The translations under genes were made by a program, and so were the position numbers. A DNA stretch of 64,000 nt from CAYRFE01 sp964423645 [NCBI: uncultured bacterium] (GTDB lineage Bacteria > Macinerneyibacteriota > Macinerneyibacteria > Macinerneyibacteriales), in assembly GCA_964423645.1 (NCBI GenBank), contig CAYRFE010000007.1:1-64000 (forward strand), given 5' to 3'. Numbering within the stretch: the first letter of the stretch is position 1; each line of letters opens with the position of its first letter. This document shows positions 17,967 through 26,004 of this stretch, in pieces. Below the pieces are notes generated by a model that did not search any database, was not told where the DNA came from, and saw only the letters and a list, made by a program, of their open reading frames with translations.

Positions 17967-18579
17967 ACGTGTCGGTGCATTATCCTATCGTGCTACGACA
18001 GGCAATGTGCTTACGATTGGGGTTCAAGGGATTGATTTTTCTGATATTAAAATCGGAGATTCGATAGCTTGTAATGGGGTGTGTCTTACGCTTACTGATC
18101 GAAAATCCGACGAGGGTCGCTTTGAACTTATGCAAGAGACAGCCGAAAAAACATTGTTTCCTATTTTACCGATCGGAGCAAAAGTTAATATTGAACGATC
18201 GCTCCGAGCGGATTCTCGTCTTGACGGGCATTTTGTGCAAGGGCATATTGATACTGTAGGATCGCTACTTTCCGTGTTTCATGAAAAGGAGACGATTATC
18301 ATACGTATTTCCGTTGATAAAAAATGGGCGCCCTATTTTGTCACAAAAGGTTCAATCGCGCTTAACGGGGTGAGTCTGACGATAATTGAAGCTCATGAAA
18401 CGTGGTTTACGGTAGGGATAATTCCCCATACCTTTTCGCATACATCACTCGGTTTCCTTCGAGAGGGAGATGGCATACATTGTGAATTTGATATAATCGG
18501 AAAATATATTGAGCGGTGGTTAAGTATTCAAGGAAATACTTCGCAACAATCGCTTTCGGAGGTATTACGGCAATGGTGA
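17947..18579 (+). CDS. ribE: riboflavin synthase, alpha subunit
   Basis: Final enzyme of riboflavin synthesis (dismutation of two lumazines). 210 residues with the diagnostic N-terminus '[12 protein letters not shown]'. There are two lumazine-binding beta-barrels (about 1-97 and 98-195); '[13 protein letters not shown]' in the first is echoed by '[13 protein letters not shown]' in the second, and '[15 protein letters not shown]' links them. Its start lies inside ribD and its end inside the ribBA start region, so it is translationally coupled on both sides. Confidence 0.97.
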   Translation: MFTGLVERVGALSYRATTGNVLTIGVQGIDFSDIKIGDSIACNGVCLTLTDRKSDEGRFELMQETAEKTLFPILPIGAKVNIERSLRADSRLDGHFVQGHIDTVGSLLSVFHEKETIIIRISVDKKWAPYFVTKGSIALNGVSLTIIEAHETWFTVGIIPHTFSHTSLGFLREGDGIHCEFDIIGKYIERWLSIQGNTSQQSLSEVLRQW

Positions 18580-19778
18580 AGTTTCATACTATCGAAGAAG
18601 CTCTTGACGATTTACGAGCAGGGAAAATGATCATCGTTGTTGATGATGAGAATCGTGAGAACGAAGGCGATCTTCTCATGCTTGCTCAAAATGTAACTCC
18701 TGATGCGATCAACTTTATGGCGTCATACGGTAAAGGTCTTATATGTATGCCCATTACCGCGGATCAAACACGAAAACTCGGTTTAAAAATGATGACAGAC
18801 GTGAACGAATCGAGTCATGAAACGGCGTTTACCGAATCGATCGAGGCTCGTGAAGGGGTCACAACCGGTATATCGGCCCATGATAGAGCATGTACCATAA
18901 AAACTGCTATCGCCCCTGAGGCAACCCCGGTTTCGATTGTTAAGCCGGGACATATTTTTCCGTTGAGGGCAAAGGACGGCGGAGTTCTTGAACGGGCAGG
19001 TCATACCGAAGCGGCTGTTGATTTGGCACGTCTGGCCGGGAGCGAGCCCGCAGGAGTGATTTGTGAGATTATGGATGACGACGGAACGATGATGCGCTTG
19101 CCGCGTCTTGTTGAGTTTTCTAAAAAACATACTCTTAAGCTTATCACGATTGTCGATCTTATACGCTATCGCTTAGAGAAGGAACCATTCATGCGTCGTA
19201 TCGCAGATGCTTTTTTGCCAACTGCGTACGGCGATTTTACTATAATCGGCTATCAAAATATTCTTGACGGACGAGAGCATATTGCATTGGTTCATGGTGT
19301 TATTTCAATGGATAAACCTGCGTTGGTGCGGGTGCATTCGGAGTGCCTTACCGGAGATGCGTTCGGAAGTCATAAATGTGAGTGCGGAGATCAACTTCAT
19401 TCTGCAATGACTATGATCGCAAAAGAGGGAAGCGGGGTAATTATTTATCTCCGCCAAGAAGGGCGAGGGATCGGGCTTTTAAATAAGATAAAGGCCTATC
19501 ATTTGCAGGACAATGGGATGGACACGGTTGAGGCGAACATTGCATTGGGTTTTCAAGCTGATCTTCGAGAATATGGTATAGGTGCTCAAATGTTGCATGA
19601 TCTCGGTATCACTCGTATTCGTCTTATGACGAATAACCCGAAAAAAATTATTGCACTTGAGGGATACGGTATGACCATCGTTGAGCGTGTACCGATAGAA
19701 ACAGGTTTAAAAGATAGTAATATTGATTACATGAGAACAAAAAAAGAAAAAATGGGGCACATGCTCGACGGAGTATGA
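18573..19778 (+). CDS. ribBA: bifunctional 3,4-dihydroxy-2-butanone-4-phosphate synthase / GTP cyclohydrolase II
   Basis: Makes both precursors that enter the pathway: DHBP from ribulose 5-phosphate and the pyrimidine from GTP. 401 residues. The RibB half (about 1-200) has '[16 protein letters not shown]' and '[16 protein letters not shown]'. The RibA half (about 205-401) has the zinc site '[18 protein letters not shown]' and '[15 protein letters not shown]'. The start at 18573 is chosen because GGAGG sits 10 bp upstream and alignment of RibB begins there; a longer frame from 18516 would run far into ribE. It overlaps the ribE stop by 7 bp. Confidence 0.97.
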   Translation: MVKFHTIEEALDDLRAGKMIIVVDDENRENEGDLLMLAQNVTPDAINFMASYGKGLICMPITADQTRKLGLKMMTDVNESSHETAFTESIEAREGVTTGISAHDRACTIKTAIAPEATPVSIVKPGHIFPLRAKDGGVLERAGHTEAAVDLARLAGSEPAGVICEIMDDDGTMMRLPRLVEFSKKHTLKLITIVDLIRYRLEKEPFMRRIADAFLPTAYGDFTIIGYQNILDGREHIALVHGVISMDKPALVRVHSECLTGDAFGSHKCECGDQLHSAMTMIAKEGSGVIIYLRQEGRGIGLLNKIKAYHLQDNGMDTVEANIALGFQADLREYGIGAQMLHDLGITRIRLMTNNPKKIIALEGYGMTIVERVPIETGLKDSNIDYMRTKKEKMGHMLDGV

Positions 19779-19800
19779 TGCACAAAAGGAGATGATGGAC

Positions 19801-20265
19801 ATGCGTTTTATTGAAGGGAACCTTTCCGCAGAAGGGAAAAAAGTTGCGGTAGTGGTTTCGCGGTTTAACGATTTTATCAACAAAAAATTACTTGAGGGTG
19901 TCGAAGATTGTATCGTGCGCCACGGCGGTAAGACCGATGCGATCGATGTATATGTGGTTCCCGGAGCATTTGAGATTCCTTTTATGCTTCGACGTGTTGC
20001 TGATACCAAAAAATATGACGGTATTGTATGTGTTGCCACTGTCATTCGTGGCGGGACACCGCATTTTGATTATATTGCGTCGGAAGTGTCAAAAGGTGTC
20101 GCGCAGATTGCGCTTGAAGGAAAAGTTCCTGTGTCCTTCGGCGTGTTGACCACGGATACGATTGAACAGGCAATCGAGCGTGCAGGTACAAAAATGGGGA
20201 ATAAGGGCTGGGACGCGGCACTTTCGATTATCGAAATGATGAACGTTTCTCAGGTAGTGAAATAA
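19801..20265 (+). CDS. ribH: 6,7-dimethyl-8-ribityllumazine synthase
   Basis: Condenses DHBP with the ribityl-aminopyrimidine to give lumazine, the substrate of RibE; usually forms a 60-mer capsid or pentamers. 154 residues from the ATG at 19801, which has AAAAGGAG 9 bp upstream; ATGs at 19792 and 19795 are too close to this site. Motifs: '[16 protein letters not shown]', '[13 protein letters not shown]', '[16 protein letters not shown]', '[20 protein letters not shown]'. It completes a full set for riboflavin from GTP and ribulose 5-phosphate, apart from the phosphatase step. Confidence 0.97.
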   Translation: MRFIEGNLSAEGKKVAVVVSRFNDFINKKLLEGVEDCIVRHGGKTDAIDVYVVPGAFEIPFMLRRVADTKKYDGIVCVATVIRGGTPHFDYIASEVSKGVAQIALEGKVPVSFGVLTTDTIEQAIERAGTKMGNKGWDAALSIIEMMNVSQVVK

Positions 20266-20267
20266 GT

Positions 20268-20699
20268 ATGCGACGTACGGCGGACGACGGCAAATTTATA
20301 CCGATAAAGAAGCGTGCCCGCGAGTACGTGGTTCAAGCGTTGTACAAATACTTTTTAAGCAATCGTTTGCAACAACCGGAAGATATCATTTTCCAGATTG
20401 AATCACAATTGACCTCGCTTCATTCGAAACCGTCTGAGAAAGCTTTTTTTGAGCATGTATTCCAAGGAACGGTGTCGCACATTGATGCGATTGATGCGTA
20501 TATCGCCACCACGTTCAAGGGAACATTTCAAGAAATGCATTATGTGGAACAGGCAATAGTTTTTCTGGCGATCTATGAAATGCGGATCATGAAGACTCCC
20601 AAGCGGTTTCTTATCGCGGAAGCATTACGTCTGAGTGACCTGTTCGCGGATGAATCTTTTTATAAAAAACTTAATGCGTATTTGGATATATGCGAATAG
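20268..20699 (+). CDS. nusB: transcription antitermination factor NusB
   Basis: Small all-helical RNA-binding protein of rRNA antitermination. 143 residues: 'KKRAREYVVQALYKYFLS' at the N-terminus, 'AFFEHVFQGTVSHIDAIDAY' in the middle and 'VEQAIVFLAIYEMR' near the end. The ribH-nusB order with a 2-bp gap is a widespread arrangement and supports the call. The C-terminal part is somewhat diverged ('DLFADESFYKKLNAYLD' replaces the usual 'FVNGVL' stretch). Confidence 0.9.
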   Translation: MRRTADDGKFIPIKKRAREYVVQALYKYFLSNRLQQPEDIIFQIESQLTSLHSKPSEKAFFEHVFQGTVSHIDAIDAYIATTFKGTFQEMHYVEQAIVFLAIYEMRIMKTPKRFLIAEALRLSDLFADESFYKKLNAYLDICE

Positions 20700-20708
20700 G
20701 ATGAGACG

Positions 20709-21500
20709 ATGAAAATAGCAGTGTTATCAGATGTTCATGGTAATTTTGAAGCCTTACAATCGGTGTTGGCTTTCTTAAAAGAGAGATCAATCAACAAGAT
20801 CATCAATTTAGGTGATACGATAGGGTATGGGCCTGATCCGATTCGATGTCTGGAATATTTTATGTATATGAGCGGGAAAAATGCGGATATCACCGATGAT
20901 GAAAAAGAATATCTTTCGTCTTTCTCTGCTGATGTCCTGATGGGGAATCATGATGCGGCGTGTGTGGGTTTCAGTGATATGAGTTATTTTAATGAGCATG
21001 CGATGCAAGCGATTATTTGGACACGAGGTCAATTACAAGATTCTCATGCTATGTTCATTAAGAATTTACCCTATCAGTATCGCTGGGATACGTATTATTT
21101 TTATCATGCAACACCCGAAGATGTTGAAAAATGGTATTACTTGGATTCGGTGCCGATGGCTCGAGAGTATTTTAAAAAAGCGGAGAGAGAAATCATTTTT
21201 GTTGGGCATACGCATAAATTATACTTGTTTATTTATAATAATGCCAACGGTAAAGTATCCGGAGCATATCCGCAGAAATCCGTTTGGAACATTGATCCCA
21301 ATTATCGATATATCATTAATCCCGGCAGTGTCGGACAACCCCGTGACGGAAATTATATGGCGTCTTTCATGATTATTGATACGGTGACGAAGGAATTAAC
21401 AATAGAACGAGTGGATTACGATGTAAAAACGACTCAGGCGAAAATGATGCAGGCAAAACTGCCTTATGTGCTTGCGGAACGTTTGGCTCTTGGTGTGTAA
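20709..21500 (+). CDS. calcineurin-like metallophosphoesterase
   Basis: Protein of 263 residues with the full dimetal phosphoesterase motif set: 'DVHGN' (Asp8, His10), 'GDTIGYGPDP', 'GNHDAACVG', 'YHATPE' and 'GHTHKLY', then 'NPGSVGQPRDGN'. It resembles YfcE/ApaH-related phosphodiesterases of unknown cellular substrate. It follows nusB after 9 bp and precedes the OmpA-type gene after 18 bp. It could in principle supply a phosphatase activity (the missing riboflavin-pathway phosphatase is normally a HAD enzyme, so this is unlikely). Confidence 0.88.
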   Translation: MKIAVLSDVHGNFEALQSVLAFLKERSINKIINLGDTIGYGPDPIRCLEYFMYMSGKNADITDDEKEYLSSFSADVLMGNHDAACVGFSDMSYFNEHAMQAIIWTRGQLQDSHAMFIKNLPYQYRWDTYYFYHATPEDVEKWYYLDSVPMAREYFKKAEREIIFVGHTHKLYLFIYNNANGKVSGAYPQKSVWNIDPNYRYIINPGSVGQPRDGNYMASFMIIDTVTKELTIERVDYDVKTTQAKMMQAKLPYVLAERLALGV

Positions 21501-21518
21501 ACGGAAGGAGGATCCGGT

Positions 21519-23534
21519 ATGAAATTTGGAATAACGATTGTAGTAGCTGCGATGATGATTTTTGGGGTGGCGACAGCAAAAAACGGAGAGACACCTGCAT
21601 CATATCTGTATGAGGGAAGTCGTACGTCATGGCTCGATGCATATTCATTTGGTATGGGTGGCGTATCGCTTGCATTCGGGAATGGTCCCGTTTATTTGGG
21701 TAACCCTTCTGCATCTGCGTTTTCACCGTATCTGCAGATTGCGGGCGGAATGAATATGTTGTATAAAATAAAGGGAGCAAGCGAGTATGCTGTATCAACT
21801 ATGTACGGCGGGATCTCACATCCTATTCGCGATTGGTTTGTGTTCTCATTAGCAGGAGGGCAAATGGGTGTGTATGCCCCATATGATCCGCTTCTCATTA
21901 CCGATCCTAAGACCGCCGATAATACCGTAATGATGGTTGCGGGCACATTGAGTCGTGTCGTTGAATTCGACGGCATCCAATTTGCATTCGGTCTTACCGG
22001 TAAATATGTATCACAGACCATTAAAACAGGTTATTACGGTGATGACGGCAGCGGCATCGGCGGGGACGCATCGCTTCTTATTAAAATACCTATTGATGCG
22101 AATAAAAACTCATTTAATCTTGGAGCATCGTTTACCGATATCCTTGCACCTATGAATGTTGCATTAGGTACTGCGTTCGGCGCAGGCGTAGAATATCGTC
22201 ATGAGTTGTTCGGCGGTGCGAAATTAAATATCGGTGGCGATTATGTGATGAATTATACCGATAACACCATTATGCGTTTCGGCGCTGAAGAATGGTTCTA
22301 TGACAATATGTTTGCATTGAAAGCAGGATACATGAGTTCTAAAGCGGGAGATATGGAGACCAATATAATAACCGCCGGTTTAAGTGTTGCCTATGCCGGT
22401 GTGATCGGAAGTTTCGGCTATGGAATTGGTAACGGTGATGTAGAGGACAGTATGACGTTTGAGATCGGTTATAACGGTCAAAAAAATCCTCAAAAAATTC
22501 AACAAAAAATAGCTCCGAAAATACAATTACTCGTAAATAATGATGTATTCTCACCGAATGGTGACGGTCAGCGCGATCAGACTCGGTTCCGTATCGAAAG
22601 CACCGACGGGGCAGTTATTAAGCAGTGGACATTGACAATCAGCGATGAAAGCAAAAAATCCGTGAAAGTATTTACCGGTAAAAATGGGATCCCCGCATTT
22701 ATCACATGGGATGGCCTTGATCTGAAAGATAAAAAACTTCCTGACGGATCGTATGATGCCACAATGGAAGTGGTCGATAAATTTAAGAATAAAAGCATGA
22801 GTAATTCTTTGAAAGTCGTGATTAAAACGGCAGGACCGTCCATCAATTTATCGGTGCTTCCCGAAATATTTCAAGTCGGCGGGGATCCGGTTAAATTTGT
22901 GGTGACCCTGCTTGAGCCGATCGAAGTGCGTACAACGAAAATTACTATTTCCGGGGCAGAAGGAGTAGTGCATACCATTACATTTAACGGTATAAAAGAT
23001 GCGTTTGAATGGAACGGTATGATGGATAACGGTGCTTTCGTGGCAGAAGGGCAAACGCTCAGCGTGAATGCTGAAGTGACTGATAAGGCAGACAATATGG
23101 GTAAAAGCAGTATGGTATCGCTTCCTGTAGAAAAATACGTTGCACCGGTTATTGAAACTCCGGTTGTCACACCTGTTACCACATTACCGCCGGTCTATTT
23201 GGCATCGCGTATTCGTTTCGCGGAAAATTCATTTACGCTGTCTGCCGCGTCAAAAGAGGAAATTAACAGAACCATAGAAATGTTACGACAAAATCCTTCC
23301 TCTAAAGTTCGAATCGAAGGACACACGGATAATGTTGGTGCGGCGAGTGTCAACTACAAATTATCACGTCAGCGTGCCGATATCGTAAAGAGTTATATTA
23401 TTAAAGAAGGTAAAATAGAAGAAAGTCGAGTTACATCAATTGGTTATGGCCCTGATATGCCTATAGACAGTAATACAACGGTGCAAGGCAGAGCAAATAA
23501 CCGACGTGTTGATGTTATTATTTTGTCGTATTAA
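21519..23534 (+). CDS. outer-membrane protein with beta-barrel, FlgD/CHU_C-like Ig modules and OmpA domain
   Basis: Protein of 671 residues, start backed by GGAAGGAGG. A signal peptide ('VVAAMMIFGVATA') is followed by a PorV/UPF0164-like barrel (about 25-325; 'AYSFGMGGVSLAFGNG', 'YLGNPSASAFSPY'). Residues about 340-430 contain 'NNDVFSPNGDGQRDQTRF' and 'PAFITWDGLDLKDKKLPDG', a FlgD Ig-like module; another Ig-like segment follows to about 545. The end (about 565-671) is an OmpA peptidoglycan-binding domain: 'VRIEGHTDNVGAASVNYKLS' and 'QGRANNRRVDV'. The architecture ties an outer-membrane barrel to peptidoglycan. It precedes the DRTGG module by 20 bp, probably on the same transcript. Confidence 0.88.
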   Translation: MKFGITIVVAAMMIFGVATAKNGETPASYLYEGSRTSWLDAYSFGMGGVSLAFGNGPVYLGNPSASAFSPYLQIAGGMNMLYKIKGASEYAVSTMYGGISHPIRDWFVFSLAGGQMGVYAPYDPLLITDPKTADNTVMMVAGTLSRVVEFDGIQFAFGLTGKYVSQTIKTGYYGDDGSGIGGDASLLIKIPIDANKNSFNLGASFTDILAPMNVALGTAFGAGVEYRHELFGGAKLNIGGDYVMNYTDNTIMRFGAEEWFYDNMFALKAGYMSSKAGDMETNIITAGLSVAYAGVIGSFGYGIGNGDVEDSMTFEIGYNGQKNPQKIQQKIAPKIQLLVNNDVFSPNGDGQRDQTRFRIESTDGAVIKQWTLTISDESKKSVKVFTGKNGIPAFITWDGLDLKDKKLPDGSYDATMEVVDKFKNKSMSNSLKVVIKTAGPSINLSVLPEIFQVGGDPVKFVVTLLEPIEVRTTKITISGAEGVVHTITFNGIKDAFEWNGMMDNGAFVAEGQTLSVNAEVTDKADNMGKSSMVSLPVEKYVAPVIETPVVTPVTTLPPVYLASRIRFAENSFTLSAASKEEINRTIEMLRQNPSSKVRIEGHTDNVGAASVNYKLSRQRADIVKSYIIKEGKIEESRVTSIGYGPDMPIDSNTTVQGRANNRRVDVIILSY

Positions 23535-23554
23535 GGAAAAGGAGTTACTATTGT

Positions 23555-23926
23555 ATGAAAATGAAAGAATTGGTCAGTCTTATTGATGCAGAAGTGCTTG
23601 TCGGTGCCGATGCAGGGATGGAAACTGACGTTACGGTAGCCTATAGTGCTGATTTATTAAGTGATGTTCTCGCGTTGACGGAGGGTGACACCCTCCTCAT
23701 CACGGGGACAACATCATTGCAGGTTATCCGAGTCGCCGAGATTTTGGGAATCACCGGGATTGTTTTTGTTCGTGGAAAACGCCCGGCAGACGATGTGATC
23801 AGCGTTGCTCAAAAAAGGCTTAATATTCCGATAATGACAACTGCAAAAACAATGTTCGAAACCAGCGGACTGCTTTTTACACATGGTGTGCGTCCGTGTA
23901 AGAACAGACTGTCTACTGAGGTGTAA
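23555..23926 (+). CDS. DRTGG-domain protein, copy 1
   Basis: Small protein of 123 residues. It matches the stand-alone DRTGG-type domain proteins that occur beside HydS-like hydrogenases: 'VAYSADLLSDVLALTEGDTLL', split here as 'AYSADLLSDVLAL' and 'GDTLLITG', then 'ITGIVFVRGKRP' and 'LNIPIMTTAKTMFETSGLL'. DRTGG domains are predicted ligand- or nucleotide-binding regulatory domains; the biochemical role is unknown. It is first in a six-gene module and is paralogous to the next gene. Confidence 0.78.
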   Translation: MKMKELVSLIDAEVLVGADAGMETDVTVAYSADLLSDVLALTEGDTLLITGTTSLQVIRVAEILGITGIVFVRGKRPADDVISVAQKRLNIPIMTTAKTMFETSGLLFTHGVRPCKNRLSTEV

Positions 23927-23927
23927 G

Positions 23928-24260
23928 ATGATACTCACGGCATTAGCGACACAATTAAGCATTTCTAAAAGAAACACTGTTGATGATACCGCTATCGACA
24001 TTACTATGGGGTACAGCGGTGATTTATTAAGCGATGTATTGGCACATGCAGAGAGCGGGAGTTTGTGGGTAACCATTCAAAAGCATAAAAATATTTTGGC
24101 GGTTGCCACCGCAAAAGATCTTGCGGCGATAGTAATCGTCAATGGTGTCGAACCTGAAGACTCATTGCTTTCTTCTGCTGATACAATGGGGATCCCGGTT
24201 TATACTACGCATGACAGCGCATATCGTATTACAGGCAAAATGTATTCTATCTTGGGATAA
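23928..24260 (+). CDS. DRTGG-domain protein, copy 2
   Basis: Protein of 110 residues, start at 23928 one base after the previous stop, with GAGG upstream. It is a tandem paralogue of the preceding gene: 'MGYSGDLLSDVLAHAESGSL' aligns with 'VAYSADLLSDVLALTEGDTL', and 'MGIPVYTTHDSAYRITGKMY' with the matching C-terminal helix. The N-terminus is shorter. Two non-identical copies suggest a heterodimer or two ligand specificities (inference). Confidence 0.78.
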   Translation: MILTALATQLSISKRNTVDDTAIDITMGYSGDLLSDVLAHAESGSLWVTIQKHKNILAVATAKDLAAIVIVNGVEPEDSLLSSADTMGIPVYTTHDSAYRITGKMYSILG

Positions 24261-24262
24261 TC

Positions 24263-25006
24263 ATGCGTTTTTGTGCCGATTTACACATTCATTCCGTGCT
24301 TTCTCCTTGTGGTAACTTGGATATGGCACCAAGGGATATTGTACGTACAGCGGTAGAAAAAGGAGTCAATTTGATCGCGGTCACGGATCATAATACTGCA
24401 GTTCATTCACCGGTCATGCGTGATCTGGTGAAAGAATATGGCATTCATGCCTTGTACGGTATGGAATTACAGACAATTTCGGAGACACATGCGCTGTGTT
24501 TATTTGACAGTGTTGAACAAGCGATGGAGTTTAGTGATTACATTTATGATTTACTGCCTGATATACCTGCTAATCCGGATATCTTTGGTGATCAGGTTGT
24601 AGTTGATGCCGATAATATGATCGTGCGAATGGAAGATAAACTACTGCTTCAATCGGCTGAAATTGAGATCGAAGAAGCGATCGAGGTTGTGCATGAAATG
24701 GGTGGTATACTTATTGCGGCACATATCAATCGCGATACATTCAGTATTATTTCTCAGCTTGGCTTTATCCGAGAAGGTTTGGCTTTGGATGGAATAGAGT
24801 TCTCGCGACATATTACGGTTGCACAAGGATGTGAACGGTATCCCGAATATTGTGTGCGTTATCCCGCGGTTCACAACTCGGATGCGCATTTTTTGGAAGA
24901 TATTGGGAAAGCCGTAACGGTGTTTGAAATGGAACACGTATCACTTGAAGAATTTCAAATGGCACTGCGTGCACAAAATGGACGGACGGTTTCATATGAT
25001 GCCTGA
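24263..25006 (+). CDS. PHP-domain metal-dependent phosphoesterase
   Basis: Protein of 247 residues with PHP motifs: 'DLHIHSVLSPCGN' (Asp6, His8, His10 as metal ligands), 'VTDHNTAVHSP', 'GMELQTISETHAL' (Glu) and 'HNSDAHFLEDIG'. PHP proteins of this type hydrolyse phosphoesters of nucleotides or other small molecules; the substrate here is unknown. Start 2 bp after the DRTGG gene, end overlapping the ATPase gene by 11 bp, so it belongs to the hydrogenase-like module. Confidence 0.87.
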   Translation: MRFCADLHIHSVLSPCGNLDMAPRDIVRTAVEKGVNLIAVTDHNTAVHSPVMRDLVKEYGIHALYGMELQTISETHALCLFDSVEQAMEFSDYIYDLLPDIPANPDIFGDQVVVDADNMIVRMEDKLLLQSAEIEIEEAIEVVHEMGGILIAAHINRDTFSIISQLGFIREGLALDGIEFSRHITVAQGCERYPEYCVRYPAVHNSDAHFLEDIGKAVTVFEMEHVSLEEFQMALRAQNGRTVSYDA

Positions 25007-25559
25007 ACTTTCAATGCACATGATGGACCTGATCGAGAACAGTGTGTCTGCCGGGGCTCGTTCGATTGATATTTTTATCCTTGAGGATACCGCAAAGAAC
25101 GAATTAGTGATTACTATTGTCGATGACGGTAAAGGAATGGATGAGGAAACGCTGAAAAAAGCAGTTGAACCATTATACTCAACCAAAAAAGGAAAAGGTT
25201 GGGGATTAGGGCTGCCCCTTTTTAAACAAACAACCGAGCATTGTGACGGAACATTTATCATTCGCTCAGCACCGGGACGTTTTACTGAAGTATGTGCGAC
25301 GATGCGATTGGATCACATCGACAGACCTCCCTTGGGGAATATAACCGATACACTTATTTCAATAATGGTAGGTCACCCTTCACTTGACCTCTATTGTGTG
25401 ATAAAGTATAATGAGCAAAAATATGAGTTTGACACACGACTGGTAAAAGAAGCACTTGACGGACTGGAAGCCGAAGTGTATTTGGGTTCTCCGGAAATTT
25501 TACAGCTTTTAGGAGATGATATTACACAAGGAATTACTGACGTTGGCCTTGAAGATTAG
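24996..25559 (+). CDS. GHKL-type ATPase (histidine-kinase-like ATP-binding protein)
   Basis: Protein of 187 residues. It has the N, G1 and G2 boxes of GHKL ATPases: 'MMDLIENSVSAGA', 'VDDGKGMDEE' and 'KGKGWGLGLPLFKQ'. It has no dimerisation/His-acceptor domain and no sensor region, so it is a stand-alone ATPase, possibly a protein kinase acting on another module component. It overlaps the PHP gene by 11 bp; the start at 24996 is the first of two tandem ATGs. The C-terminal 70 residues are not recognisable. Confidence 0.82.
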   Translation: MMPELSMHMMDLIENSVSAGARSIDIFILEDTAKNELVITIVDDGKGMDEETLKKAVEPLYSTKKGKGWGLGLPLFKQTTEHCDGTFIIRSAPGRFTEVCATMRLDHIDRPPLGNITDTLISIMVGHPSLDLYCVIKYNEQKYEFDTRLVKEALDGLEAEVYLGSPEILQLLGDDITQGITDVGLED

Positions 25560-25568
25560 GAGAATGTT

Positions 25569-25994
25569 ATGAGTGATACACTTATTATGGAGTTCGCCAT
25601 CAAGGGTGGAGATTTCCTGAATGCAGGAGAATCGTCCGCTGTTATCAAACAATATCTGAAGCAGTTAGGGTTATCTCAAGAATTTATCCGTAAAGTGTTG
25701 GTGGCTGCCTATGAGGCCGAGCTTAATGTGGTATCACATGCATATGAAGGGTCTTTACAGTTTTTTATGGACGAAGATAAAGTTGAAATAATCGTCACCG
25801 ATAAAGGTCCCGGTATACCGGATGTATCATTGGCGATGAAAGAAGGATACTCAACTGCATCTCCGCAAGTACGTGAAATGGGATTTGGTGCAGGTATGGG
25901 TTTGCCTAATATTAAACGTAACAGCGATGATATGCATATTGAGACCGTTGTCGGGCACGGGACAACAATAACAATGAGGTTTTTTTTGAAGTGA
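25569..25994 (+). CDS. anti-sigma-factor-type serine kinase (RsbW/SpoIIAB-like)
   Basis: Protein of 141 residues with a compact GHKL fold as in RsbW and SpoIIAB: N-box 'VAAYEAELNVVSHAYEG', G1 'VTDKGPGIPD', G2 'FGAGMGLPNIKRNSD' and C-terminal 'GHGTTITMRFF'. Such proteins phosphorylate STAS anti-anti-sigma factors and bind sigma factors. No sigma factor or STAS protein is encoded next to it. It starts 9 bp after the other ATPase and precedes the hydrogenase-like gene by 10 bp. A partner-switching output is inference. Confidence 0.85.
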   Translation: MSDTLIMEFAIKGGDFLNAGESSAVIKQYLKQLGLSQEFIRKVLVAAYEAELNVVSHAYEGSLQFFMDEDKVEIIVTDKGPGIPDVSLAMKEGYSTASPQVREMGFGAGMGLPNIKRNSDDMHIETVVGHGTTITMRFFLK

Positions 25995-26004
25995 GGTGAG
26001 TGCG

